From: an uncultured Spirochaetaceae bacterium
Lineage (GTDB): Bacteria > Spirochaetota > Spirochaetia > Sphaerochaetales > Sphaerochaetaceae
Direction of reading: 5' to 3'
DNA length: 64,000 nt
NCBI GenBank assembly: GCA_944389105.1
Contig: CALXLD010000006.1
Coordinates: 1-64,000, forward strand
Shown in pieces: positions 51,388-60,280 of the stretch (the stretch's first letter is position 1; each line of letters opens with the position of its first letter). Below the pieces are notes generated by a model. That model was not told the origin of the DNA. It did not search any database and saw nothing but the letters and a program-made list of their open reading frames with translations. Both the position numbers and the translations under genes were made by a program.

Positions 51388-51849
51388 ATGAAGAAAACAG
51401 CAATTATTTTCGCTCTATCGCTTATCGTCCTTCTGATCTCATGCCAGACTGTGTCGCTTCCGGCACCTACGGCAGAAGAAGCAGCTGAATACGAGGATAC
51501 GCTACAGGAAGTGCTTACAGCAGCCGGTTTCGGAGGGGTTGCTAATGCCATCAGCGGTAATAGTACAAATGGAGAGTATTCAGCAGGAGATAAGCTTGGA
51601 GTGTATGAAGTAACGGAAGATGGCCATGTCAGAATAAACATCGACCTCAGCAACATGCTCTCTGGCGGAACATCTGTCACATATGATATCGACATAGCTT
51701 ACAAACCGCTTTTCAGCGATGAGAAATCAATCGTATATGTCGCAAAGACTGTTCCTGGAGAAGATGGAAACATAACGACCATCAGCAAGGCAGAGCTTAA
51801 CGGCAAGGCTTTTGATCCAGAAGCAATGCAGCAGATGCTAAGCAAATAA
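51388..51849 (+). CDS. small lipoprotein of unknown function
   Basis: A 153-residue protein with a lipoprotein signal (hydrophobic helix then L-I-S-C, cysteine at 19). The mature part begins with an acidic, alanine-rich segment, then a region rich in beta strands (V-R-I-N-I-D-L, Y-D-I-D-I-A-Y-K), and ends in a short helix. I do not recognise the family. Good ribosome-binding site (AAAGGAGAAAAG). It is followed by a hairpin and stands alone. Confidence 0.8.
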   Translation: MKKTAIIFALSLIVLLISCQTVSLPAPTAEEAAEYEDTLQEVLTAAGFGGVANAISGNSTNGEYSAGDKLGVYEVTEDGHVRINIDLSNMLSGGTSVTYDIDIAYKPLFSDEKSIVYVAKTVPGEDGNITTISKAELNGKAFDPEAMQQMLSK

Positions 51850-51854
51850 GAGAA

Positions 51855-51874
51855 ACCCCTGGGAAACCAGGGGT
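51855..51874. terminator. hairpin between the lipoprotein and GNAT genes
   Basis: Eight-bp stem ACCCCTGG / CCAGGGGT with a 4-nt loop, between convergent genes and 6 nt past the lipoprotein stop. The following T-content is modest. Confidence 0.65.
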
Positions 51875-51881
51875 CTATTAA

Positions 51882-52358
51882 TCAAAGCTCTATATAATAA
51901 GGAATTATATCCTCATACCTTCCGTCTTTTCCTCTGAATCCACCCTTGATTTTCCCAAGAGGGATGAATCCAAGCTTTTTATATAGCCGATGAGCTGGGA
52001 TATTAGCTTTTACAACGGCATTGAACTGCAGGATCCTGAAGCCAAGCTCCTTGGCAGCCCTAAGCGAATCCTTTACAAGCTCCTCCCCTATATGCTGTCC
52101 ACGCATCCTGGAAGATACAGCATAGCTTGCATTAGCAATATGAGAGCATCTGCCAACATTATTAGGATGGAGGATATAGAGACCAGCTATGCCGTCATTT
52201 CTTATTGCTACGCCTGTATAGCTCTGTGCAGAAAAGAATGACAGCCCTCCCTTCTCATCCAATGGCTCATCCTGAGGAAACGCATTTCCTTCATTCACGA
52301 TTTCATTCCATATGTCCAGCATTGCCGGAATATCATCAGAGCAAAAAGAGCGTACCAT
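51882..52358 (-). CDS. GNAT-family N-acetyltransferase
   Basis: A 158-residue GNAT protein. The acetyl-CoA-binding motif appears as S-S-R-M-R-G-Q-H-I-G-E-E-L near 88 (usually R-x-x-G-x-G/A), followed by the family N-A-V-V-x-x-N-I-P-A-H-R-L-Y-K-K-L-G-F motif near 115. The acceptor is unknown. Unlike many genes here it has a classical Shine-Dalgarno, GGAGGG, 4 nt before the ATG. Confidence 0.88.
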   Translation of the reverse strand: MVRSFCSDDIPAMLDIWNEIVNEGNAFPQDEPLDEKGGLSFFSAQSYTGVAIRNDGIAGLYILHPNNVGRCSHIANASYAVSSRMRGQHIGEELVKDSLRAAKELGFRILQFNAVVKANIPAHRLYKKLGFIPLGKIKGGFRGKDGRYEDIIPYYIEL

Positions 52359-52425
52359 GTTACCCTCCAGAAACGAAAAACGGCAAAGCTGTATGCCTTG
52401 CCGCCTATAAAGAGCAGAAGCTCTA

Positions 52426-54057
52426 TTACATCATTCCTCCGCCCATGCCCGGATTAGCTGGAGCTGCCGGCTCTGGTGCAGGAATATCTGTTACAGCACA
52501 CTCTGTAGTAAGGATGAGGGAAGCGATTGAAGCTGCATTCTGGAGTGCAGACCTTGTAACCTTTACAGGGTCAATGATTCCACTCTCAACCATGTTCACC
52601 CACTTCATTGCATTAGCATCGAAGCCAACACCCTTCTTCTCCTTCTTACATGTGTCTGCGATGATCGATCCATCAACACCTGCATTCTCTGCAATCTGTC
52701 TGATTGGCTCCTCGAGGGCACGGATTACAATTCTGTAACCAACCTTCTCCTCTTCTGTAAGAGCGGAGATGTCCTTCTTCTGAAGCTCATTTACAGCCTG
52801 TACAAGAGCAACACCACCACCAGGGATTACACCCTCTTCGATAGCTGCACGAGTAGCGCTGAGAGCATCCTCGACTCTGTGCTTCTTCTCTTTGAGCTCA
52901 ACTTCTGTAGCTGCACCAACATTTACAACAGCGACGCCGCCAGCGAGCTTTGCAAGTCTCTCCTGAAGCTTCTCTCTGTCATAATCTGATGTGCAGTCCT
53001 CAATCTGCATCTTGATCTGAGCGATTCTGTCGCGGATAGCATCGGAAGAACCAGCACCATTGATGATTGTTGTATTCTCCTTCTCAACCTTGATGCTCTT
53101 TGCTCTTCCAAGCATTGTGATATCAGCACTCTCAAGCTTCATGCCAAGCTCTTCTGTGATTACCTGACCACCTGTAAGAATTGCGATATCCTCAAGCATT
53201 GCCTTTCTTCTGTCGCCGAATCCAGGAGCCTTTACAGCAACAACTGAAAGTGTTCCACGGACTGCATTGAGAACGAGTGTTGCAAGTGCTTCACCATCAA
53301 CATCCTCTGCAATGATGAGAAGCGGCTTTCCTGACTGTGCAACCTTCTCAAGAATAGGAAGAAGATCCTTCATAGCTGAAATCTTCTTGTCATAGATAAG
53401 GATGTATGGGTTATCAAGAACAGCTGTCATTGTGTCACGGTTGTTGCAGAAATAAGCGGAAAGATATCCACGGTCAAACTGCATTCCTTCTACAAAGTCC
53501 ACAGTTGTCTCGATTGTCTTGGATTCCTCAACTGTGATAACACCATCCTTGCCGACCTTATCCATTGCGTTTGCAATCTCGTCACCGATTGATCTGTCAT
53601 TATTTGCGGAGATGGAAGCAACCTGGGCAATCTCTTCCTTGTCCTGAATCATCTTGGCCTGTCCCTTGATGCACTCAACAGCATCCTCGACAGCCTTATC
53701 AATACCCTTCTTGATTCCCATCGGGCTTACACCAGCGGCAACGCTCTTCATTCCTTCCTTTGTAATTGACCATGCAAGAACAGTTGCTGTTGTTGTTCCG
53801 TCACCTGCTACATCGTTTGTCTTTGCTGCGACTTCCTTGAGAAGCTGAGCACCCATATTCTCAAACGGATCCTCAAGCTCAATCTCACGAGCAACGGAAA
53901 CACCATCCTTTGTAACGGTAGGTGCACCATACTTCTTATCAAGAAGTACAAGTCTTCCCTTTGGACCGAGTGTTGTCATTACTGCCTTGGATATTTTCTC
54001 TACACCATTAACCAGAGACTTTCTAGCCTCTTCATTGAACTGAAGCTGCTTTGCCAT
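52426..54057 (-). CDS. groEL: chaperonin GroEL
   Basis: A 543-residue 60-kDa chaperonin. The start M-A-K-Q-L-Q-F, the nucleotide motif G-P-K-G-R near 31, D-G-V-S-V-A-R-E near 52, G-D-G-T-T-T-A near 86 and the C-terminal G-M-G-G-G-M-M tail are all present. The longer upstream frame (to 54186) is not coding: the family start is at 54057 and AGGAG lies about 10 nt before it. No groES lies next to it, and no CIRCE element was found upstream. Confidence 0.97.
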   Translation of the reverse strand: MAKQLQFNEEARKSLVNGVEKISKAVMTTLGPKGRLVLLDKKYGAPTVTKDGVSVAREIELEDPFENMGAQLLKEVAAKTNDVAGDGTTTATVLAWSITKEGMKSVAAGVSPMGIKKGIDKAVEDAVECIKGQAKMIQDKEEIAQVASISANNDRSIGDEIANAMDKVGKDGVITVEESKTIETTVDFVEGMQFDRGYLSAYFCNNRDTMTAVLDNPYILIYDKKISAMKDLLPILEKVAQSGKPLLIIAEDVDGEALATLVLNAVRGTLSVVAVKAPGFGDRRKAMLEDIAILTGGQVITEELGMKLESADITMLGRAKSIKVEKENTTIINGAGSSDAIRDRIAQIKMQIEDCTSDYDREKLQERLAKLAGGVAVVNVGAATEVELKEKKHRVEDALSATRAAIEEGVIPGGGVALVQAVNELQKKDISALTEEEKVGYRIVIRALEEPIRQIAENAGVDGSIIADTCKKEKKGVGFDANAMKWVNMVESGIIDPVKVTRSALQNAASIASLILTTECAVTDIPAPEPAAPANPGMGGGMM

Positions 54058-54107
54058 ATCTATGTATCTCCTTATTCTTTCTAAATAGCAGATTGCTGCC
54101 AACAGAT

Positions 54108-54136
54108 AAGATATACACAAACACACAAACCGGCAA
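54108..54136 (-). promoter_or_regulatory. putative groEL promoter
   Basis: On the minus strand TTGCCG (54136-54131), a 17-bp spacer, then TATCTT (54113-54108), giving a leader of about 45 nt. A heat-shock operator (CIRCE) was sought but not seen. Confidence 0.45.
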
Positions 54137-54218
54137 GAAGTCAAAGCATCTTTCCTTGACATGAAAGAACATATGAGGCACAGCAAGCAGAAAGGAAACA
54201 GAATCCATCATCTATGCT

Positions 54219-55031
54219 TCACAGCACCATAAGCACAGATGCAAGAGAAAAAGAAAAGAGTCCTGAAAGCAGATTGACCATATCGTTGTCAATCCATCTT
54301 ATTCCCCTTGCTCTCTCATTCTGCTCTCCATTCTCATATGCTTTCTCAGTCAGTGTTCCATCTTTTCTTCTATACTGGACCTGAACCGTAGCACCTAGGA
54401 AGGAATCAAGAACGGAACCGATAAATCCAGCAGCCGCAATCGTGATAAAAGCTTTTAAAGATGAGCCGAACGTTCCGGCAAAAAGAAGTGCGATGAGAAA
54501 AGAGGCAATAACGCCAGAGACCAAACCAAGCACAGTGATGCCGCCGGAAAGTCCCTTGGGAAGACGGGTGAAGGTTATTATTGAAACAGGATCCCTATGG
54601 CTGAGCCTCCCTATATCACCAGAGAGAGTATCTGCTTCAGCCTCTGCGACGGAGGCAGCAAAAGCGACAAGAAAAGCCTCAGGATATTGAGTAATACGGA
54701 AAAGAATCAGAGAAAGACATGCCGGTACCCCATTTGCAATTACCTGCATAAGCGAACGTTCCGTCCTCTCCTCTCCATAGGCCCTTGTCAATTTGCTTAT
54801 TATGGAAGCAGAAAGAAAGAAGAAGAGAAGCAGGACAATACCTGAAACACCGCCAATATACATAACTATGAACCCGACAGCAGCTGCTCCTATCGCTCCA
54901 TCGGGTGTCAGGAACTTCTTCTTTCTTGAAATGATTACCATCAAGACCATAAGCAGAAGGATTATCACGACCCTTGCTGCAATAGGAAGCGAGAAGAAAA
55001 ATCCATCGATAAATGCACTCCACGATCTCAT
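54219..55031 (-). CDS. DUF92 integral membrane protein (VTE6-like prenyl-phosphate kinase family)
   Basis: A 270-residue membrane protein with about six to seven hydrophobic segments. The DUF92 signatures are clear: a G-A-I-G-A-A-A-V-G opening near 47, A-E-A-E-A-D-T-L-S-G-D-I-G near 133 and G-S-V-L-D-S-F-L-G-A-T near 207. The plant member VTE6 phosphorylates phytyl phosphate to the diphosphate. It overlaps the upstream polyprenol-kinase-like gene as ATGA and follows GGAGG, so the two are co-translated. Role here inferred only from the family and pairing. Confidence 0.85.
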   Translation of the reverse strand: MRSWSAFIDGFFFSLPIAARVVIILLLMVLMVIISRKKKFLTPDGAIGAAAVGFIVMYIGGVSGIVLLLFFFLSASIISKLTRAYGEERTERSLMQVIANGVPACLSLILFRITQYPEAFLVAFAASVAEAEADTLSGDIGRLSHRDPVSIITFTRLPKGLSGGITVLGLVSGVIASFLIALLFAGTFGSSLKAFITIAAAGFIGSVLDSFLGATVQVQYRRKDGTLTEKAYENGEQNERARGIRWIDNDMVNLLSGLFSFSLASVLMVL

Positions 55032-55627
55032 AGGACCTCCGAAAGAACTGCAGCAGCAAGCGGAACAGTAAGGTTATCCAGCCCATGCGGTGTAATGCAT
55101 TCAATCACTGTGACAGCAAATGCCACAAGAAGGGACATGTACCAGATATTGCCGCTGAAAACGACGAGGACAGCAGATGAAACCACAAACATTGCTATCG
55201 AGCCCTCCAGGCTCTTTCTGCCAAGCCTTGTTCTTCCCCATTTCATACCTACAAGAGCAGCCGCCCCATCCCCCAGGCCCATGGAAAGCATGCCCGAGAC
55301 AGCTGACGACGCTGAAACAAGACTATGATTCATCAGAATAATGAGGATGAGCATCGAAAGAGGATAACAGACAAGCCCCATTATTCTGCTCTTATTCTTA
55401 ACGCCCAGAACTGCATTGATGAAAATGAAAGCCAGCGGTCCGCAGAGCCGAAGAAAAGGATCATCTATCAGATAAACAACCGGAAATACAGAAAAAGAGA
55501 CAAGGACGTGGACAAGCTTTCTCGCCCCTTCCTTTCCAAGAATGCCCTTTCTGAGGAAAAACCAGGATGCAAGAAGGACAAAAAGCACATATATAGCCGT
55601 AATGAGTATAAAGACGGCCGCATTCAC
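55028..55627 (-). CDS. polyprenol/phytol/diacylglycerol kinase-like membrane protein (DGK1/SEC59/VTE5 type)
   Basis: A 199-residue membrane protein with about six hydrophobic segments. It has the CTP-kinase pattern R-K-L-V-H near 40 and the signature M-G-L-G-D-G-A-A-A-L-V-G-x-K-W-G-x-T-R-L-G-x-K-S-L-E-G-S near 120, as in DGK1, dolichol kinase and phytol kinase VTE5. The GTG at 55627 is chosen because it overlaps the preceding stop (GTGA); the longer frame runs inside the DUF2207 gene. The adjacent DUF92 gene suggests two successive phosphorylations of a prenol. Confidence 0.8.
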   Translation of the reverse strand: MNAAVFILITAIYVLFVLLASWFFLRKGILGKEGARKLVHVLVSFSVFPVVYLIDDPFLRLCGPLAFIFINAVLGVKNKSRIMGLVCYPLSMLILIILMNHSLVSASSAVSGMLSMGLGDGAAALVGMKWGRTRLGRKSLEGSIAMFVVSSAVLVVFSGNIWYMSLLVAFAVTVIECITPHGLDNLTVPLAAAVLSEVL

Positions 55628-57456
55628 CAGCTTCTTCCGCCTCCTCCTGAGAAACCGCCTCCAGAGAATCCGGAAGACCCCCTTGTAGTTCTGGCACCGC
55701 CTCCGCTGTTTCTTGGAGCTATTGAAGTAGAATAAGCATGATTCCACCTTCTTGCGAATGACGAAAGAACATAGATATCTGCAGCATCTCTTCCATAGTA
55801 CCACCTGGCAGGTTCAACATATATTCCGCTGAATGCCCTTACCCATTTATCCTCAACACCGAGCGCCATTGCATAGGAAAGAACATGATAGAAGAACTGA
55901 GGATCCTCTTCTGAAAGCTTCTCAATCCTGTCTTTCTCGACCTTTTCCATGAATTCCCTGTATCCGAGAATCTCTGAAAGGGCTTTATCCGCATATTCGC
56001 TTCGCCTTTCTATAGAAGCTGAAAGCAGCATCGAAAAAAAGAGTGAAATCATAAAGACTGCGGAATCCACGAAACCCAGATGATAATCAGCACCGAAAGA
56101 GGAAAGTGCTGTAGCCATGAAATACCAGATAAAGATAAGGAAGATCACGGGACCTGCAATATAAGAAAAACGGAACCCTCCGCTCTGCATCCTTTTCCCG
56201 ATCTGCACGGACACAGAACGAAGCATCAGATAAGCCATCATCGATGGAATCAATATAAAAACGGTCCCGAAGCCAAGACAGAAAAGCGTTGAGGCTGCAG
56301 CATGAAGGACAACAGGGATTATCATCAAGGACATGACAAGCTTCCTGAGCTTCTCCGAAGAGTCTGATGAAAGCGCCCTCTCGCCGGAGAATCTTCCGCT
56401 CATAGCTTTCCTCACCTCTCCAAGCTTTGCCGCAAAACCGGTCATTCTCAGAGTTTTTGTATCAACGGTGCTTCCTGATGCGAAGAATGCATAAAACAGC
56501 CTGATCTCCGCTTCAGTGGCATTTTCATCAATCTCCCTGAGCTTTGTGAAGATGAAGTCATCATCGCCCTTATCCTCAATAGTTATTATCCCTTTATCAG
56601 CCCAGTAAATCAGCATTGCAGAAACAGCATTATTGTTCAGGCTGCCGCTGTAAACATAGCCGGAATCCATAGGAGTCAGGCCCTCTGGAGGAGTAAATCT
56701 TACAGAATATATAAGCTTCTCATCCCTCCCGTAAAGCCACCAGAGCACAAATGCTGCAGCTATCATCAGAAGAGAGACAGCTATCGCCGCCCAGAATCCG
56801 ATTACATTCAGATTTATGTTTGGAACAGCCTCATTGAAGAAACCCTCATCCATCTCGACACGCAGAGTAACACCATATCCCGCAGGAAGAGAGGAATAGC
56901 GGCCGCTTATGGTACAGCCATCATCTGAAAGACTGAATGGAATCTCCGTCTCAGATCCATAAGGACCTGAAGTTACCCATATCCGATCCCTTTCAGCAGG
57001 ATACGGAAGCGTAACAGAGAAGAAAAGCCTCCCTATGTCCGTATCCCAGGCTCCTGGAGACACTATATTGTAATAGATCTCGTCATAGTCTTTGTATGGA
57101 TCAGCGCCAAGGGAGAACTCATACTGCAGCCCATAGTCATAAGGACCTCCTGCAATAAGCTTATCAGGATCGCCGAAGCGTACTGACATGAACTCTCCAT
57201 TATCCTCAACTGCCGTATCGGAAGAAGTCCAGAGCAGATTGAAATCAGCTTTCGCCCCACCGGGGAACCTGTATTGTATATCCCTGTAAAACCCATGGGA
57301 TGGCACTGTATATTCAAGTGTGAGATTCTCCCTGATATCCATCGAGCGGCTTTCATCCACATTTATTCTTACAGCATAATAATCCAGCACGAAATTCTCA
57401 GCATAAGCCTGGAATGACAGCAGGAGTATCAAGGCGATGAAAGCCAGCTTCTTCAT
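55624..57456 (-). CDS. DUF2207 membrane protein
   Basis: A 610-residue protein with a signal peptide (1-19, ending A-Y-A). A large extracytoplasmic DUF2207 domain is at about 20-200, a membrane helix near 222-242, then a second pair of membrane segments near 380-445, a cytoplasmic part, and a C-terminal tail of G-G-G-F-S-G-G-G-G-R-S type. LemA genes are its usual partner, and LemA lies directly upstream with a 1-nt overlap (TGATG). The biochemical function is unknown; the pair is often linked to envelope stress or protein quality at the membrane. Confidence 0.88.
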   Translation of the reverse strand: MKKLAFIALILLLSFQAYAENFVLDYYAVRINVDESRSMDIRENLTLEYTVPSHGFYRDIQYRFPGGAKADFNLLWTSSDTAVEDNGEFMSVRFGDPDKLIAGGPYDYGLQYEFSLGADPYKDYDEIYYNIVSPGAWDTDIGRLFFSVTLPYPAERDRIWVTSGPYGSETEIPFSLSDDGCTISGRYSSLPAGYGVTLRVEMDEGFFNEAVPNINLNVIGFWAAIAVSLLMIAAAFVLWWLYGRDEKLIYSVRFTPPEGLTPMDSGYVYSGSLNNNAVSAMLIYWADKGIITIEDKGDDDFIFTKLREIDENATEAEIRLFYAFFASGSTVDTKTLRMTGFAAKLGEVRKAMSGRFSGERALSSDSSEKLRKLVMSLMIIPVVLHAAASTLFCLGFGTVFILIPSMMAYLMLRSVSVQIGKRMQSGGFRFSYIAGPVIFLIFIWYFMATALSSFGADYHLGFVDSAVFMISLFFSMLLSASIERRSEYADKALSEILGYREFMEKVEKDRIEKLSEEDPQFFYHVLSYAMALGVEDKWVRAFSGIYVEPARWYYGRDAADIYVLSSFARRWNHAYSTSIAPRNSGGGARTTRGSSGFSGGGFSGGGGRSW

Positions 57457-58004
57457 CAGAACCTCACTTCAGCTCTTGCTCTATCGGATTCTTCTATCTC
57501 GATATAATCTCTCTTTGAGAAATGGAACAAACCAGCAATAAGAGAAGAAGGAAAGACCATTATCTTATCATTGTATTCCCTGACAACGGCATTGTAATAC
57601 TTTCTTGCATTCGCAAGCGTCTCCTCGACCCTTGCAAGCTGATTCTGCAATGACAGGAAATTCTGATCGGCTTTCAGATCTGGATAGCTCTCAGCAACTG
57701 CGAACAGCCTTCCAAGCGCACCGGAGAGCTCTCCTTCTGCCTTCATTCTGCTGCTGCCTGAAAGAGACGAAGCCTTGTTCCTTGCAGAGATGACAGCCTC
57801 CAGCGTGGAGCTTTCGTGTCCAGCGTAACCTTTTACGGTCTCCACAAGATTCGGAATCAGATCGGCCCTTTCCTTGAGATGGGCATCAATTCCCGCTTCT
57901 GCCTCATCGCCTTTGTTCTTTAGCTTCACAAGCGAGTTGTATGCAGAAACACCCCATAGGAGAATCAGGGCAATACATAAAAGGACGATGATAAGCACGA
58001 CCAT
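57456..58004 (-). CDS. LemA family protein
   Basis: A 182-residue LemA protein. One N-terminal membrane helix (about 2-22) is followed by the conserved Y-N-x-L-V-K-L-K-N-K and the helical domain with E-R-A-D-L-I-P-N-L-V-E-T-V-K-G-Y, ending in a predicted helical bundle. The ATG at 58004 is chosen over one 12 nt upstream because GGAGG lies 6 nt before it; a TATAAC -10 is at 58027-58022 on the minus strand. First gene of the LemA-DUF2207-kinase-DUF92 run. Confidence 0.92.
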   Translation of the reverse strand: MVVLIIVLLCIALILLWGVSAYNSLVKLKNKGDEAEAGIDAHLKERADLIPNLVETVKGYAGHESSTLEAVISARNKASSLSGSSRMKAEGELSGALGRLFAVAESYPDLKADQNFLSLQNQLARVEETLANARKYYNAVVREYNDKIMVFPSSLIAGLFHFSKRDYIEIEESDRARAEVRF

Positions 58005-58110
58005 ATCAGCCTCCATCTGAAGTTATATCCTGTATGATAATGTTATTGAGAAATTCTGAACAGTCTGACGCTCTCTATGCAACTACATACAATTTCCAAC
58101 GAAATAAGCA

Positions 58111-58164
58111 TTGCAAGCTGCCTCTCAAAGCTGTAATATTGCATAGATTATGCATACTTATGCA
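58111..58164 (+). promoter_or_regulatory. argR promoter with tandem ARG boxes (autoregulation)
   Basis: TTGCAA (58111-58116), a 17-bp spacer, then TAATAT (58134-58139). Directly after it, over the transcription start, are paired half-sites TGCATA (58140-58145) with TATGCA (58149-58154), and TGCATA (58151-58156) with TATGCA (58159-58164). The same half-site lies in the argC promoter. GGAGG follows before the ATG. Confidence 0.75.
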
Positions 58165-58178
58165 ATTTTGGAGGACAG

Positions 58179-58649
58179 ATGAAGGAAAGACACAATCGTC
58201 TCTCTGTTGTCAAAGAGCTTATAAAAAACAACAGGATAGATAATCAGGACACGCTTCTGGAGCTGCTGAGGAAAGAAGGATACAACGTAACGCAGGCAAC
58301 CCTGTCAAGGGACCTTAAAATGCTTAAAGTAGGCAAGATTTCCGATGGCTGGTCCGGATACTACTATACGCTTCCTGAAAGCGATCTTGTCAGTGAATCC
58401 GAAAAAAGCTACATCCAGGATGTAAGAAGAGGTATAATCTCAATCGAGTTCTCAGGGAATTTCGGAGTTATAAAGACAAGACCGGGACACGCAAACAGCG
58501 TAGGTTTCGCTCTTGATGTGCTTGCACTTCCTGAAATACTCGGAACAGTAGCGGGGGATGACACAATTTTCGTTATCCTCAGAGAGGGAATGACAAAGGA
58601 GGATCTGCTGGAAAGTTTCAACGCAAGGATTCCAGAGATAAAGGAGTAA
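58179..58649 (+). CDS. argR: arginine repressor ArgR
   Basis: A 156-residue ArgR, which represses arginine synthesis when arginine is bound. The winged helix-turn-helix is at 1-70 (R-L-S-V-V-K-E-L-I, T-Q-A-T-L-S-R-D-L), and the arginine-binding, hexamer-forming domain has L-G-T-V-A-G-D-D-T-I-F near 122-132. GGAGG lies 5 nt before the ATG. Its promoter is covered by matching half-sites. pgi follows after 3 nt, so the two are probably co-transcribed. Confidence 0.95.
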   Translation: MKERHNRLSVVKELIKNNRIDNQDTLLELLRKEGYNVTQATLSRDLKMLKVGKISDGWSGYYYTLPESDLVSESEKSYIQDVRRGIISIEFSGNFGVIKTRPGHANSVGFALDVLALPEILGTVAGDDTIFVILREGMTKEDLLESFNARIPEIKE

Positions 58650-58652
58650 TTT

Positions 58653-60230
58653 ATGGAATATGTAAATCTCGACAAGACAAATGGCTACAAGGCTCTGCTT
58701 GAGGGGAAGAAGAGCACTGTAAAGGAACTGCTGACTCCTGAAAGAGTAAAGAGCCATGATATTAAACTGGGGGGAGGTCTCAGATACAACTGGGCGGCAA
58801 TGCCAATTTCAGGGGAAACAGAAAAACAGCTGCAGGCCCTTGCTGATGAGATGGACCTTGTCGGGAAATACGGAGAAATACTTTCCGGCGTTATGATGAA
58901 TACAGGAGAAAAACGCCTTGTTCTCCACCATCTTACCAGAGGAAATGTACTTGGAAAGAAAATAGAAGCAGATGGAGAGGACAAGGATGAGTTCTATAAG
59001 GGGGAGCTCAGCAGGATAAAGGATTTCTCCGATGCTGTGAGAAGCGGAAAGATCACAGGTTCGACAGGAAAACCATTCCAGACAGTATGCCAGATCGGAA
59101 TCGGAGGTTCTGACCTCGGTCCAAGAGCGCTTTACCTTGCTCTCAAGGGATGGGCAGATGGCAAGGGAATCAGGCAGCTGAAAGGTGAATTCATATCGAA
59201 TGTAGACCCAGATGACGCTGCAGCAGTAATCAGGCGCCTGGATTTCGAGACTACTCTTTTCGTACTTGTATCAAAGAGCGGAACGACACAGGAGACACTT
59301 ACAAACAGGGATCTCGTGCTGGAGACTCTCAAGAGCTCCCCTGTGAAGGGACTTGTACCTTCGAAGCACATGGTCGCAGTAACAAGCAAAACATCTCCTC
59401 TTGCAAAAGATGAGTCAATGCTCGCTGCATTCTTCATGGATGACTACATCGGAGGCCGCTATTCTTCCACATCAGCTGTAGGCGGCGTAGTACTTTCCCT
59501 TGCTTATGGCTTTGATACATTCCGTGCGCTTCTCGACGGAGCACATGAAGAGGATATGCTCTCAACAGAGAAGGATATAAAGAAGAACGGAGCCCTGATG
59601 GATGCTCTGGCAGGTTTCTATCTGAGGAACATAATGGGTTATCCGGCAACAGCAATCCTTCCTTATTCGCAGGCACTATCACGCTTCCCTGCCCATCTGC
59701 AGCAGCTTGACATGGAATCAAATGGAAAGCATGTGAATAGAAACGGCGAGAAGATTTCCTACCCTACAGGACCTGTGATCTTCGGAGAACCAGGAACGAA
59801 CGGGCAGCATTCATTCTATCAGCTCCTGCACCAGGGTACCGATATAATCCCTCTGCAGTTCATAGGCTTCAGAAAATGCCAGTATGGCCAGGATATAGTA
59901 ACTGCCGGTTCGTATAGCCAGACGAAGCTCAATGCAAACCTCTCTGCACAGATTGCTGCATTCGCAAGAGGAAAGGATGATGAGAATCCTAACAAGGAGT
60001 TCGACGGAAATAGACCTTCATCCCTGATCTATGGCGAGGAGCTTACGCCCGAGTCCCTTGGTGCGCTTCTTGCCCACTATGAGAACAAGGTCATGTTCCA
60101 GGGCTTCATATGGAACCTGAACTCATTCGATCAGGAAGGCGTGCAGCTTGGAAAAGTCCTTGCAAAGAAGGTTCTTGCCGGCTGCGAGGGCGATGAGCTT
60201 CTCAAAGCCTATGCAGATCTTCTGATCTGA
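58653..60230 (+). CDS. pgi: glucose-6-phosphate isomerase
   Basis: A 525-residue isomerase between glucose 6-phosphate and fructose 6-phosphate. G-I-G-G-S-D-L-G-P near 150 and the catalytic region (S-K-S-G-T-T-Q-E-T near 208; G-G-R-Y-S-x-T-S near 269; a late lysine in the Q-x-G-V-x-L-G-K motif) are present. It starts with AAGGAG 6 nt upstream, 3 nt after argR; why argR and pgi share a transcript is unclear. A strong terminator follows. Confidence 0.95.
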   Translation: MEYVNLDKTNGYKALLEGKKSTVKELLTPERVKSHDIKLGGGLRYNWAAMPISGETEKQLQALADEMDLVGKYGEILSGVMMNTGEKRLVLHHLTRGNVLGKKIEADGEDKDEFYKGELSRIKDFSDAVRSGKITGSTGKPFQTVCQIGIGGSDLGPRALYLALKGWADGKGIRQLKGEFISNVDPDDAAAVIRRLDFETTLFVLVSKSGTTQETLTNRDLVLETLKSSPVKGLVPSKHMVAVTSKTSPLAKDESMLAAFFMDDYIGGRYSSTSAVGGVVLSLAYGFDTFRALLDGAHEEDMLSTEKDIKKNGALMDALAGFYLRNIMGYPATAILPYSQALSRFPAHLQQLDMESNGKHVNRNGEKISYPTGPVIFGEPGTNGQHSFYQLLHQGTDIIPLQFIGFRKCQYGQDIVTAGSYSQTKLNANLSAQIAAFARGKDDENPNKEFDGNRPSSLIYGEELTPESLGALLAHYENKVMFQGFIWNLNSFDQEGVQLGKVLAKKVLAGCEGDELLKAYADLLI

Positions 60231-60242
60231 CCTGTTAAGCAG

Positions 60243-60278
60243 ACAGAGCAGGATTTTACCCCTGCTCTGTTTTTTTTG
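60243..60278 (+). terminator. intrinsic terminator after pgi
   Basis: Perfect 10-bp stem ACAGAGCAGG / CCTGCTCTGT with an 8-nt loop, then eight T. It ends 3 nt before the stop of the convergent microprotein gene. Confidence 0.93.
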
Positions 60279-60280
60279 CG

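Noticed and set aside
54058..54186. Longer groEL start
   Set aside because: The 43 extra residues are cysteine-rich and unlike any GroEL; the family start with a ribosome-binding site is at 54057.
54058..54218. CIRCE heat-shock operator before groEL
   Set aside because: Searched for TTAGCACTC-N9-GAGTGCTAA; no match or near match. No groES either.
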